DNA from: Balaenoptera acutorostrata
Lineage: Eukaryota; Chordata; Mammalia; Artiodactyla; Balaenopteridae
DNA: 64,000 bases
Direction of reading: 5' to 3'
Assembly: GCF_949987535.1 (NCBI RefSeq)
Contig: NC_080071.1
Location: 26,868,236 to 26,932,235 of the forward strand
Shown: piece after piece, positions 34,488-46,112 of the stretch
Layout of the letters: each line of letters starts with the position of its first letter
Numbering within the stretch: the stretch's first letter is position 1
The notes under the pieces: model-generated
What the model was told of the DNA's origin: nothing
The model's database searches: none
The model's input: only the letters and a program-made list of their open reading frames with translations
Translations under genes and position numbers: made by a program

Positions 34488-35760
34488 ATTTTTTCCCATC
34501 TTATTGTGATATAATTGATATATAACATTGTGTAACTTTAAGTTATACAACATGTCAATTTGATACACACATATATTGCAAAATATTACTAATGTAGTGT
34601 TAGCTAACACCTCCATCATGCCACATAATTACCATTACTATTTTGTGGTGAGAACATTTAAGATGTACTCCCTTAACAATTTTTGACTATATAATACATT
34701 ATTATTAACTGTAATTACAATGTGGTACATTAGATCCCCAGAACTTGTTCATCTTCTAAATGGAAGTTTATACTCTTTGACCAACATCTCTCCATTTTCT
34801 TCACCCTCCAGGCCCTGGTAACCACCATTCTACTCTCTGTTTCTAAGAATTTGGCTTTTTTAGATTCCACATATGAGTGATATCATACAGTATTTGTCTT
34901 TCTCTGTCTGACTTACTTCACTTAACAGAATCCCCTAAGCCATTCATGTTGTCACAGATGGCTGGGTTTCCTTCTTTCTCATGGCTGAATAATATTCAAT
35001 TATATATATGATATATGCAACATCTCCTTTATCCATTCATTCACTAATGGACACTTAGGTTGTTTCTGTGTCTCGGCTATTGTGAACAATGCTGCAATAA
35101 ACAAGCGAATGCACATATCTCTACAATATTCTGTTTTCATGTCCTTGGATATATACCCAGAAGTGGGATTGCTAGATTATATGATAGTTCTATTTTTAGT
35201 TGTTTGAGGAACCTCCATACTGTTTTCTATTGTGGCTGCACCAATTTACATTCCCATGGATGGTGCATGAGGGTTCCTTTTCTCCACATCCTCACCTATA
35301 CTTATCTCTTGTCTTTTTGATGATAGCTATTCTAACAGGTGTGAGTGTTATCCCATTGTGGTTTTGATTTACATTTCCCTGATGATCAGTGATGTCAAGC
35401 ACCTTTTTATGTACCTGTTGGCCATTTGGATGTCTTCCTTGGAAAAATTCCTATTCATGTCCTTTGACATTTTAAAATCAGATTGTTTGATTTTTTGCTA
35501 TTGAATTGTATGTGTTCTTTATATTATTTTGGATATTAACCCTTTATCCAATATATGGTTTGCAAATACTTTCTCTCATTCTGAAGGTTGCTGTTTCATT
35601 TTGTTGATTGTTTCTCATGCTATGCAGAAGCTTTTTAGTTTGATGTAGTCCCACTTATTAATGTTTGCTTTTGTTGCTTGTGCTTTTAGTGTCATACTGC
35701 CTAAAAATTGTTGCCAAGATGAATGTCCGAAAGATTTTTCCTATTTTTTCTAGGAATTTT
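34488..35760 (-). mobile_element. Old L1 (L1M-type), antisense, left part
   Basis: Antisense L1 3' UTR (cttattgtgatataattgatat, cctggtaaccaccattctac) is followed by ORF2 text (ccattcattcactaatggacac, gtgaacaatgctgcaataaac, ggatatatacccagaagtgg). It is interrupted by the CHR SINE at 35776 and continues to about 36475. No long coding frame remains. Confidence 0.8.
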
Positions 35761-35775
35761 ACAGTTTCAGATCTT

Positions 35776-36108
35776 TTTAAAAATTTATTTCTTTTATTTA
35801 TTTATTTTTGGCTGCATTGGGTCTGTGGTACTGCGCGCGGGCTTCCTCTAGTTGCAGCAAGCAGGGGCTCCTCTTCATTGCGGTGTGCAGGCTTCTCATT
35901 ACGGTGGCTTCTCTTGTTGCAGAGCATGGGCTCTAGGCACACTGGCTTCAGTAGTTGTGGCTCGCAGGCTGTAGAGAGCAGGCTCAGTAGTTGTGGCTCA
36001 CGGGCTGAATTGCTCTGCGGCATGTGGGATCTCCCCGGACCAGGGCTTGAACCTGTGTCCCCTGCATTGGAAGGCAGATTCTTAACCACTGCGCCACCAG
36101 GGAAGCCC
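35776..36108 (-). mobile_element. CHR-type SINE with internal expansion
   Basis: A minus-strand CHR SINE with a perfect 15-bp TSD, acagtttcagatctt (35761-35775 and 36109-36123), inside antisense L1. It is longer than its siblings because a cagtagttgtggctcgcaggct-like unit is partly repeated near 35948-36004 (two close copies of cagtagttgtggctc). It is CpG-richer than its surroundings. The 170-residue frame over it is not a gene. Confidence 0.93.
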
Positions 36109-36123
36109 ACAGTTTCAGATCTT

Positions 36124-36475
36124 ATGTTTAACTCTTCAGTCCATTTCAAGTTAATTTTTGTGTGTGGTGTAAGATAGGAGTTCAATATCTTCTTCTGCAT
36201 GTGATCATCCAGTTTTCCCAGCACCATTTATTGAAGAGACTATCCTTTTCTCATTGAGTGTTCTTGGCTTCTTTGTCAAATATTAGTTGGCCTTATATGT
36301 GAGAGTTTATTTCTGGGCTCTCAATTCTGTTACAGTGGTCTAGTGTGTATTTTTATGCCAGTGTCATACTGTTTTGACCATTGTAGCTTTGTAGTATAGT
36401 TTGAAATCAGGAGATGTAATTTTTCCAGCTTTATTCTTCTTTCTCAGGGTTGTTTTAGCTATTCTGGGTCTTTGG
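36124..36475 (-). mobile_element. Old L1 ORF2, continuation after SINE
   Basis: L1 antisense text resumes directly: catttcaagttaatttttgtgtgtgg, ccagttttcccagcaccattt, ccattgtagctttgtagtatag. Homology ends near ctattctgggtcttt. Confidence 0.8.
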
Positions 36476-36890
36476 CATATGGTGCTTCCACAGAGGTACT
36501 TTTGTTTGTGGATATATGCCAAATTATTGCTGTTGTGGGAGAAGGGAAATACAAGGGACATCTTATGCTGACGTGATGCTGATGGGACTTCATTAAACCA
36601 GTAGGATTTAATTGAAATTACCCAGTTTAAGCTCTCCTAAAGTGTCTTCATGCATGTATTCTAAATCTCAGCTTAGGTATTTGTTTTTGTTAAATGCCTA
36701 GTATATGTCTTTATTACTTTATTTATAGAAAATTCTAACATAAATATGCCAACTTGCTATTAGAAAATGTATGTTTTTCCACTTAATCATACTGAAAAAT
36801 ATTTCTACTGAATATATTTCTGTCCTCAATAAATTCCGGGTTTCCAGTGAAAAAAAAATTTATAATATTCCATGCCTCAGAAGATATATG
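36476..36890. other. Unassigned AT-rich DNA
   Basis: No feature recognised. Confidence 0.35.
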
Positions 36891-36894
36891 TGAA

Positions 36895-37110
36895 CTTTTG
36901 TCTTAATTAGATCTAACTCAAATGTCACTTCCTTTATAATGCTCTCTCTGATGTTTTCACATACCGCGTCACATTTTCTTCTGTACTTCCATTGCATCCT
37001 GCAGCTATCTTTACACTTGTCATAATGTGGACTAGCCAGACATATGTGCACCTGGGTCATCTCTCATGTAAAATTTTTTACTGTTTAAGAACAGACATGT
37101 GTATTATTGA
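36895..37110 (+). repeat. L2 3'-end fragment
   Basis: ctaactcaaatgtcacttcctttataatgctctctctgatg resembles the L2 3' segment 'ctcaaatgtcacctcctcagagaggccttccctga'. It is diverged. Confidence 0.55.
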
Positions 37111-38077
37111 TCTTCCTCACATCATGAGGGGTGCCTGCTATCAGCATGACTTGTTACTGATGATGGAAACCTTGATCACTTGGCTAAAGTTCAGCCAATA
37201 AATTTAATCTCTGGTTCCATGTAGTTCATCATTTTTCCATGAGCTTCTGCTTTCTCAGATTCCTGACCTTGGTTAAGTCTTCAGAAAAATTCTGGTCATT
37301 ATTAAAGACCAGAAAGAGTTATAAATGAAACAAAATATGATTTAATAAATCAATATAATACATTTTATACAACTCGAAACATTCTAAGAAGATTTGAGTT
37401 GATTTAGGCTATATTTCAGTAAATACCATCTTAGTTTTTGTGACAGTGTTTTTAGCAAATCAAGTGTTCTTTACAACAAGTAACAGAAAAAGACTAACAA
37501 AAATGTTAGCAAGGGGAAAAAAGGGAATGTATTGGCTAGGTATAGGGTTGTTCACAGACATAGCATAAGAAAGGACACATACTGGGATGTTCCAATATAT
37601 AGATGGTAAGAATCAGTGGAACATTAGTAATTCTGGAAGGGGGTAGCAGAAAACAAAATAGAACAAGCTATAACAATAATAAGAATAAAAGAAAAAAGCC
37701 AATGGGATGTGTATTTTTACATTTAGATTTTCAAAGAAAGCATGACATTTTGTCTCAGGAATTTTATGCAAAGTGCTGCATGTGTTGAAATATTTGGTGT
37801 CTTCCACCCCAGTGATTCTCTTACCTTGCATTGCATAAATTAATCCATGACCTCATAGCTTAGCAAATGAAAATTGATCTAGATTGAATAGAGAGATTAA
37901 CTTCTCTAATGCATTTTTTGAGTTATAATATAAACTAATATGTTATTTTTACACTTAGTGGTTCCTGGAGAAAAGGGGGCAGATTAAAAGGAGAGAGAGA
38001 GAGAGACAACTTGAAAAGTCCATGGCTTCTAGCATGTGATTTTCAGTTCGTAAGCTAAGAACTTTCATAGCCTTTTA
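37111..38077. other. Unassigned DNA with a short (GA)n
   Basis: No gene recognised. A short GA run occurs near 37998-38015. Confidence 0.35.
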
Positions 38078-38519
38078 TGGTACACTGTATAATGACTCCA
38101 AAGATATCCATGTCCTAATCTCAGGTTTCTATAAATGTTACCTTATATGGCAAAAGGGATTGCAGATGTGATTAAATTAAGGATCCTGAGATGGGCAGAT
38201 TATCCTGAATTTTCTGGATGGGCCCTAAATATAATCACAAGAGTTCTTATAAGACGGAGGCAAAGGGAGATTTGCGTACAGAAGAAGTAGGAGATGTGGG
38301 AATAATGCAAGGTAGAGTTCATAGAACCAGGAATGTAGGTGGCCTCCAGGATCTAGAAAAACCTCTGGAGAAAGTGTGGCCCTCCCAACACCTTGGTGTC
38401 AGCCAGGTAAAACTCATATCTGACTTCTGACCTTTAGAACAGTAAAGGTGTAAATTTATGTTGTTTCAAGCCACCAAGTTTGTGGTAATTTGTTACAGCA
38501 GCCATAGAAAACTAATACA
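38078..38519 (+). mobile_element. MaLR-type solo LTR (MLT1-like)
   Basis: An ancient non-autonomous ERVL-MaLR LTR in sense. Words in order: ccaaagatatccatgtcctaat, ggcaaaagggattgcagatgtgatt, aaggatcctgagatggg, gggccctaaatataatcacaag, cttataagacgg and gacttctgacctttagaac. The MaLR 3' end follows (ttgtttcaagccaccaagtttgtggtaatttgttacagcagc...aactaatacac). No internal coding region adjoins it and the TSD is not recoverable. Confidence 0.85.
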
Positions 38520-39350
38520 CTTTGTTATTAAGTATGAAATGACTAGGGCATTCAGTAAATTAGAATCCTTAATGCCAATAACCTGTAATTTTTTTCTATG
38601 TGAGTCAATTTTTGATGATTTAAAGGAGGGGAATACATCAAATATTACCAGTAAGCATCTGCTATTTATTCTTTAAGGGCTAATTTGAGAAGCATGTTGT
38701 CAGCTTTATAGACAAAGGAAGACTAATTTTCAACTTTATCAATGGCTATCAGGTGAACTGAAGGCATAGGCTGGGTTATTCATATTCGACTTTCTTATTG
38801 TCAAGAGGTAAATTTGGGGCATTTGTGGTTTGCAGTGGCAAATAGACATGGTAATGATAAGTCATAGTCACACTTCTAAACAAAAAAGATGGCTTGAAAA
38901 ATGATGATGGGATAGTTGCTGTGTTGGATACATATCATTTTTTCCTCTACTCTTCTAAACCCTGCTTTGAGACCTGGGAGGTTCTTTGTTGGCACTGTTT
39001 CAAGAGGCACACTTGGCCTGTGGCTTCTGGCGGGGATGGCCAAAGATGGGCACCAGCAGGGATTGGAGAGTTGGAAGAAAATGAAGTTAGGGTGTTTATT
39101 TCTCACATATCTCCCTGTCAGATTGCCATGGTAGAATATGAAGGCCATAGCTCTTGCCAAGAGGCCCCTACTCCCTCTTGATTGCAGGAATCACTTCCTT
39201 CCCTTGCTTCCTCCTGCCACTAGCCCTGGGGTGGTGACCATTGCTTTTGTTGGTTTTCCTTAACCCTAACATGCCTTTGTGAATAGTCATTTTTTGTTTT
39301 AATCTCTTCAATTAAATTCTCTTATGCCATCTATTATTCTGTCAAGAACA
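38520..39350. other. Unassigned; part may be an ancient repeat
   Basis: About 38890-39340 reads like a decayed interspersed repeat (cacacttggcctgtggcttctggcggg, catgcctttgtgaatagtcat, cttcaattaaattctctt), but I cannot name it reliably. Open frames on both strands here (38894-39181, 38876-39160) lack domains. Confidence 0.35.
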
Positions 39351-41702
39351 CAGGCATACCTCAGAGATATTGTGACTTCGGTTCCAGACCACCACAATAA
39401 AGTGAACATTGCCGTAAGGAAGTCACATGAATTTTTTGGTTTCCCAGTGCACTTAAAAGTTATGCTTACACTACATTGCATTCTACTAAGTGTACAATAG
39501 CATTATGTCTAAAAAATGCACATAACTTAATTAAAAGCTACTTTATTGCTAAAGAATGCTAACCATCATCTGAGCCTTCAGTGAGTCAAAATGTTTTTGC
39601 TGGTTTAGGTCTTGCCTCAGTATTAATGGCTGCTGACTGATCAGGGTGGTTGTTGCTGAAGGCTGGGGTGCCTGTGGCAATTTTTAAAAATAGAGACAAG
39701 TTTGCCACATTGATTGACTCTTCCTTTCACAGCTGACTTCTCTGTAGTAGGCAATGCTGTGTGATAGCTTTTTACTCACAGTAGAACTTCTTTCAAAATG
39801 GGAGTGAGTCCTTTCAAATCTTGTTGCTGCTTTATCAATTAAGTTTATGTGATTCTCTAAATCCTTTGTTGTCATTGCAACAGTCTTCATAACATCTTTA
39901 CCAGGAGTAAATTCCATCTCAAGCAACCACTTTCTTTGCTCATCCAAAAGAAGCAACTCCTCGTCCACTAAAGTTTTATCATGAGACTGAAGCAATGCAG
40001 TCACATCTTCAGGCTCCACTTTTATTTCTAGTTCTCTGGCTATTTTCACCACATCAGCAGTTATTTTCTCCACTGAAGTGTTGAATCCCTCCAAGTCATC
40101 ATGTGGCGTGAAATCAACTTCTTCCAAACTCTTGGTTATGTTGATATTTTGGCCTCTTCCCATGAATCAGGAATGTTCTTAATGGCATCTAGCATAGTGA
40201 ATCCTTTCCAGGTTTTCAATTTACTTTGCTCAGATCCATCAAAAGAATCACTATCTATGGAAGCTGTAGCCTTACAAAATGTATTTCTTAAATAATACGA
40301 CTTGAAAGTCTAAATTACTCCTTGAGCCATAGGCTGCAGAATGGATTTTGTGTTAGCAGGCATGAAAACAACATTAATCTCATTGTATATCTCCATCAGA
40401 GCTCCTGGGTCACCAGATACATTGTCAAAGAGCAGTAATATTTTGAAAATAATCTTTTTTGCTGAGCAGTAATTCTCAAAAGTGGACTTAAAATATTCAG
40501 TAAACCATGTTGTAAGCAGATACGCTGTCATCTAGGCTTTGTTGTTCCATTTCTGGAGCACAGACAGTAAATTTAGCATAATTTTTAAGGGCCCTAGAAT
40601 TTTTTAAATGGTGAATGAGCATTGGCTTAAAGTCACCAGCTGCATTAGCCCGTAACAAGAGAGTCAGCCTGTCCTTTGAAGCTTTGAAGCCAGGCATTGA
40701 CTTCTCTTCTCTAACTATGAAAGTCTTAGATGTCCTCTTCTTCCAACAGAAGGCTGTTTCGTCCACTTTGAAAATCTGTTGTTTAGTGTAGCCACCTTCA
40801 TTAATAATCTTAGCTAGATCTTCGGGATAACTTTCTGCTTCACCTTGTAATTTGATGTTGTGATTATAGCTTCTTTCCTTAAACCTCATGAACCAACCTT
40901 TGCTAGCTTCAGACTTTTCTTTGGCAGCTTTCTCACCTCTCTCAGCCTTCATAGAATTGAAGAGAGTTAGGACCTTGCTCTGGATTAGGCTTTGGTTTAA
41001 GGGACTATTGTGACTGGTTTGATCTATTCAGACCACTAAAACTTTCATCGTATCAGAAATAAGGCTGTTTCACTTTCTTGTCATTTGATATTCACTGGAA
41101 AAAAACCTTTTAATTTCCTTCAAGAACTTTTCGTCTGCATTTGCGACTTGGCTGGTTGGCACAAGAGGCCTAGCTTTTGGCCTGTCCTGGCTATCAACAT
41201 GCCTTCCTCACTAAGCTTACTTATTTTTAGCTTTTGTTTAAAGTGAGAAACGTGATTCTTCCTTTCACTTGAACACTTAGAAGCCATTGTAGAGTTATTA
41301 ACTGGCTTCATTTCGATATTGTTGTGTCTCAGGGAATAAGGAGGCCTGAGGAGAGGGAGAGAGACAGGGAACCGTCGATTGATGGAGCAGTCAGAATACA
41401 CGCAACATTTATCGATTTAATTCATCATCCTATATCGGCGTGGTTCTTGGTGCCCCTAAAAATTACAATAATAACATCAAAGATCTCTCATCACAGATCA
41501 CCTTAACAAATATAATAATAAGGAGACAATTTGAAATATTGCAAGAATTACCAAAATGTGACACAGTGGCACAAAGTGCTGTTGGAAAAATGGTGTCAAT
41601 AGACTTGTTCAACACAGGGTTGCCACAAACATTCAATTTTTGTAAAAAATGCAATATCTGTGAAGCTCAACACAGCAAAGCATAATAAAATGAGGTATGC
41701 TG
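39351..41702 (-). mobile_element. Almost full-length Tigger1 DNA transposon
   Basis: A pogo-superfamily (Tc1/mariner) element of about 2.35 kb, close to the roughly 2.4-kb family length. The left terminal repeat begins caggcatacctcagagatattg. The right end, reversed, begins with the same gcatacctc core with one lost base. Downstream flank is TA; the upstream TA has mutated to CA. The transposase reads on the minus strand. Such elements were active in early eutherians, so presence in this host is expected. Confidence 0.95.
39684..41287 (-). pseudogene. Tigger1 transposase, degraded
   Basis: Pogo-type transposases bind element ends through CENP-B/psq-like helix-turn-helix domains and cut with a DDE/DDD domain. 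The start MASKCSSERKNHVSHFKQKL lies at 41287, and the first HTH piece runs to 41120. After stops, a CENPB-type HTH (WFMRFKERS) and the early catalytic region follow at 40497-40952, including [12 protein letters not shown] and [20 protein letters not shown]. After a frameshift, 40310-40531 carries [11 protein letters not shown] and LQPMAQGVI. The C-terminal part is 39684-40163. The D expected in LQPMDQGVI is Ala here (codon complement 40325-40327). Multiple frameshifts and stops make it inactive. Confidence 0.92.
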
Positions 41703-41704
41703 TA

Positions 41705-41915
41705 TTTACTATAATATAGGCACTAGTGAAACAATTCACATAAATCAGATTATTTTATTTTCACAATGATCCTGTGAGTTAGGCACTATTATGACCACAT
41801 TTAAAATATGAGGATTCTGAAACACATAGAGTTTAAATAACTTGATGGTCACATAGATAAGAAATGTGTAAACCAAAATTGAATCTAGGAAATTTGACTC
41901 CATAGTTGAACTTAG
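41705..41915 (-). repeat. MIR fragment, antisense
   Basis: It begins just after the Tigger end: tttcacaatgatcctgtgagttaggcactattatgacc...acttgatggtcacatagataag...ttgaatctaggaaatttgactcc follows the reverse MIR consensus well. Confidence 0.75.
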
Positions 41916-42400
41916 ATGTGGTAGTAAATTAATTAATATGCTTTAAAAGATAATCTCATATATTTGGTATCTATATAAATCCCATAAACAAGACTAAGTA
42001 CAGAAAAAAATAGAATAAGTAGAAACAAGACAGGAGAATTTAGTTCATAGGTAATAAAACTAAACACATAAGACACAGAGATATGGATTTAGAAATAGTC
42101 TGAACATGCTCTGCATATCTGAATGCTTCAGGATGTTATTCAGTATCTTAATTTTTTTGAAGAATGGAACTGAGAAGGACAGCCTTTTTTACAGTACACA
42201 AAGAAAACCTTTTATTAATATAAGTGTATCATACAAATTAATTGAAATAATATATTTGCTGTCTGATTATTTTTTCAGTGATCAAAAACAGATGAATTAA
42301 AGGTGAACAAAACTACTTAAGTCCCTAAATATTTGTAAATGTAAAATCAGTAAATGCATTTAACTTATTATCTCCCCAAATTCACACTCTCTGTCTATAT
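41916..42400. other. Unassigned AT-rich DNA
   Basis: No gene or repeat recognised. Confidence 0.35.
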
Positions 42401-42404
42401 ATAC

Positions 42405-42551
42405 ATATACATTTATTTATTTTATTTTATTTTTAATTTTTTTGGCCATGGCATGTGGCTTGCGGGATCTTAGTTCCCCAACCGGGGATTGAACCTGTGC
42501 CCCCTGCAGTGGAAGCGCAGAGTCGTAACCACTAGACTGCCAAGGAATTCC
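42405..42551 (-). mobile_element. Short tRNA-derived SINE (CHR-related)
   Basis: The T/TTTA-rich tail is at left, then tttggccatggcatgtggcttgcgggat and the reverse tRNA-like head ending in actagactgccaaggaattcc. It is the same subtype as the copy at 20351-20480. TSDs are only approximately recognisable (cactctctgtct before, cactgtcttt after). Confidence 0.8.
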
Positions 42552-42927
42552 CACTGTCTTTTTGAATTGACATTTTAATTTTTAAAAAAGCATCGTGACT
42601 TTAAAACAAAAAGATGAAAACTTTATTTACTGGGAAATTCTTGCTGATCTTCGCATAGGGGTGTGTCAGAATTTATCGTTATTCCATCTACAGAAACTGG
42701 AAGAGAAGATGACAACTATTTTTTTTAAACCTTTCAGTGTCTCCTATCTACCTTTCCTAACCCTTATATTCAAAATTTTCTTCCCACTGATATCTAGTAG
42801 TAAAAACCTTTCTCCCATGAAGTTTCTGAAATTCTTCACGACGTGACATAGGCTCTGACAGTGCTGTCTGATCCGCATAATACTTATCTGAGTAATTTGT
42901 GGTAATATCACTGATAGTCCACTTATA
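42552..42927. other. Unassigned DNA
   Basis: Frames on both strands (42595-42846, 42757-42948) lack domains. No repeat recognised. Confidence 0.35.
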
Positions 42928-43227
42928 ACCTATATCAAGGGTCAGCAAACTATGGCCTTTTATAGCCTCTTTTGTTTAAAACAGTTGGGAAATAAAGAAG
43001 AATATTTTGTGATATGTAAAAATGATATGAAATTTGAAGTTTAGTGCCCATTAATAAAATTTTATTGGAATGTCCATGCTTATTTCTTTTTATATTTTCC
43101 ATGGCTGTTTTTCATGCTACAAAGACAGAGTTGCATAGTTGCAACAGAGACCACATGACCCACAAAGCCTGAAGCATTTACTAAATGGCCCTTATAGGAT
43201 CTGAGTTGCAGACCTCTTGGCCTATAT
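42928..43227. mobile_element. hAT-Charlie non-autonomous element (MER20-like)
   Basis: The core 42936-43219 begins caagggtcagcaaac and ends with its inverted form (agttgcagacctcttg). It contains taaaattttattggaatgtccatgc and gcatagttgcaacagagaccacatgacc, matching a well-known old hAT MITE family. The flanking 8-mers are acctatat (42928-42935) and gcctatat (43220-43227), one difference, the 8-bp TSD expected for hAT. The exact subfamily name is from memory. Confidence 0.85.
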
Positions 43228-43735
43228 ACTCACATTGCCGTCCAATTGCAAAGTGTAGGTGTTTGATAGTATTTAAACTTCTGGATGAATGATCTTACAC
43301 AGTGAAATGTGTTTGTATACCTGTATTACAGATATAACCTACTAATTTTACCATTTTTACAGTTGCTTCTTTTAGCCTAAGTATATAATTTTGTCTGTAA
43401 ATATTTATGAAAATTATATCTACTCTTTTCCAATACTTCTAATCAATGGTTGCTCTATTTAATTCTAAATATTGTTTTCTTCTAATTACTATTGGCAGAT
43501 TATCCTGGCAAAAATTAATAGTGAAAATTTCTAGCTTTTTCCTTACTTTGAAATAAATATTTATAATATAACATCACTAAAATATATTGACATCAGTATC
43601 CATAGTGATGTAATTATATTGATGCAATTTTGATTTGAGACAGATAGACATTATCATGTAAGGATGTTTATTTCTCTGACAAAAAGAATTTATAATAATT
43701 TACAAGTAAATATGAGACATTTAATGCCATTTTAG
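43228..43735. other. Unassigned AT-rich DNA
   Basis: No feature recognised. Confidence 0.35.
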
Positions 43736-43739
43736 CATC

Positions 43740-46096
43740 TGGATATAGTTCATATTCTTTATTGACCCACTGACATAATATATTTCATGAATATATTTTC
43801 TTATATTATTTTTTAATTGCTATTTTTGATGTTGTTTTTTGGTGTGTTATTAAGTAGCTGATGAATTTTATTTAAGATTTTTATATCTGTATTCATTAGT
43901 GGTGTTGGTTGTAGATTGCATTTTTGGTAAAGTTTTACTATCAAGCTTATATTTGTTTCTTAAATCTTTTGAGTAATTTACTGTTTTTCTATGCTTTTAG
44001 TCAATTTAAAAATGTGGAAATAAAGTGTTTCTAGATAATGTCAATATTTATTTTCTAGAGGTTATCAATAACTCTTCTGTAAAACAACACCTTAATTGTT
44101 ATTTTAAAGTAGTTTTACATAGTTTTTCAATTAATTCCTTTACAATTTGCCTGGTCAAGTTTTCTACTTCTTATACTATTTTGACAATTTCATTTTCATA
44201 CATGATAAACATTTCATAGAGGATTTTAACTATTCATAAATTTAAAAATAAGTTTTATAAGTTTAACGTACTGTAGTCAAGGAATGTGGGTTAGGTCCAC
44301 AAATTCTACCTTCTAGAGTTCGTTAAGGTCAGATATTTTGGCTTGTATAGTTGCTTGTTTGTTTTTTGTTGCTGTGCAACTGATCAGTTTAGGAAATTAT
44401 AAAAAACTTTTCTCTGTACAGTACAAGGTTTGGTACCTAGTTATTAAAATAACAGTAATAATTATTTTATTCAAATCTTCAATGCCTTTATCTTGCTTTT
44501 ATACTTGATCTCTCAAAAACTGAGAAATGAATTGATGTCTTCTACAATTGTGTTGAATTATGTTGAATTTCTAACAGTTCTGCATAATAACGTACTACTA
44601 TTAACTTTACAAATTTATGACTAGTATAACTTTATTGGAAGATTTACCTTTATAAATATAAAAGTACCTTATTTATCCATTTAAGTTATTTTTGCCTTGA
44701 AATATATTTTGTCTCAAATAACATTGTAAAACCTACATTTTTGTTTGTATTTGCCTGATATATTTTTGCCTATTTTTTAGTTTTAATTTTGGCAATTTCT
44801 TCTATGCTTCTTTTAAATAAACAGCATCTGTCCAACTGTTGCTTTGTGATCTAATTTGGTACTTTTTGTTATTTAATATGAATAAACCAATTCACAATTT
44901 ATTATCATAAGTTTTAGGTATATTTGGTCTTTCTTCTGATAACTTGTTTTGTGGTTTCTACTCTTCTTCTTTATTATTTTTCCTGATTTGTCTATTGGAC
45001 TGTATCAGCTATCATTTTTACTTTTTTCTTTTTTTCTCCCTCTTGTTTTTTTTCTAGTTGTTTGGAATGCATACATGGCCTTGTTTTCATTCCATTATTT
45101 TAAAAGAAATTGCCAGCATCATGAATGAAACAGTATCTATTAGTTACTTCCCTGTATGATAAAAATATTAATTTTTCCTTCCCTGTACAACTATTTCCTA
45201 GTGTTTTTTTAAAGGTAATCTGGTATTTTATACAAATTTACAGAAATGTTCTTAATAAATGTATTGTTTTATATCCATGTTGACATGGATATACATATAG
45301 TGATTTACATATAGCCCTATGGTTTAACTCTATGTCCTAACTGAGAGTTCTTTTATACACAATTTTGCCATTTTTTTTCGCATCATCTTCTGTAGAGCTG
45401 AAGTATATCTTAAAATCATCTTTTCATACATTGATGATATATTTCTTACCTCTCGATGTATGAGACTGTTTCTCATATAGGCATGACATTTTCAGTTGGT
45501 ATACAAATATTTTCCTCTATAATATCTTGTTCTTTTATTCTCTGACATCTAATGTGGGGAAGATAAGATACAGCCAGAATTTTGCTAGTGTTTTTCCTCT
45601 TCTTGCAAATTAACCATTTTTTCCTACCAGAAATTTGAAAGATTTGTATCTGTATCTTTTAACCTTCTCTAGCCCAGCAGAATATGTCTAAATTTGGGTT
45701 TATTTTCATTACTGTATGTGTTATTTGCTGGTCCCTTTTGATGTACCGACTCTTTTTGAAATAAAATTTTCATTCTTTCTTGAGATTAGAAATTGTTGCA
45801 ACTACCATGTTTGCTTTAGTTTCTCCTTCTGAATTGCTAGCTTTAATTATATCATCTTCTGGGCTTTTGTCTTATACATTTTTTATATTTTTAATAATCA
45901 TTTCTATCTCGTTTTCTCCTTGCTCTTAAATCTGTGGAAATTTTTTGAGTTTGTCTTTTATTTAGTGGATTTAATTTTCAGCATTTTCAAATCTCTTGTT
46001 TATTGTTCATATTGTACTTATAAATTTAGCTATTTTTGGAAGTATCCTTGCAGTCTCCAATTGGACTCTCTTGTTGTTGGCTTTACTTTCATATTT
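43740..46096 (-). mobile_element. Ancient L1 or HAL1-like element, antisense
   Basis: T-rich plus strand with antisense L1-like words in the expected order. These include gatttttatatctgtattcattagtggtgttgg and later the catatttgtctcaaataacattgtaaaacctac-like block, corresponding to the L1 endonuclease-domain antisense. Divergence is very high and no coding frame is left. The young L1-C inserted at its right end; similar DNA continues to about 48620. Confidence 0.5.
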
Positions 46097-46112
46097 AAAT
46101 TGTCCTCTTAAT
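46097..46112. repeat. 5' target-site duplication of L1-C
   Basis: aaattgtcctcttaat (16 bp), identical to 48366-48381. Confidence 0.93.

Noticed and set aside
35665..36177. 170-residue open frame
   Set aside because: It runs through an antisense L1 and a CHR SINE; Ser/Gly/Cys-rich text of this type recurs at every CHR SINE in the window.
38876..39181. Paired 94-95 residue frames on opposite strands
   Set aside because: Both strands being open over one interval, with no domain and decayed-repeat-like DNA, argues against a gene.
39684..41401. Considered as a domesticated (host-adopted) Tigger transposase gene
   Set aside because: Several frameshifts and stops, loss of a catalytic Asp, and adjacent terminal repeats show an ordinary dead transposon rather than a conserved host gene.
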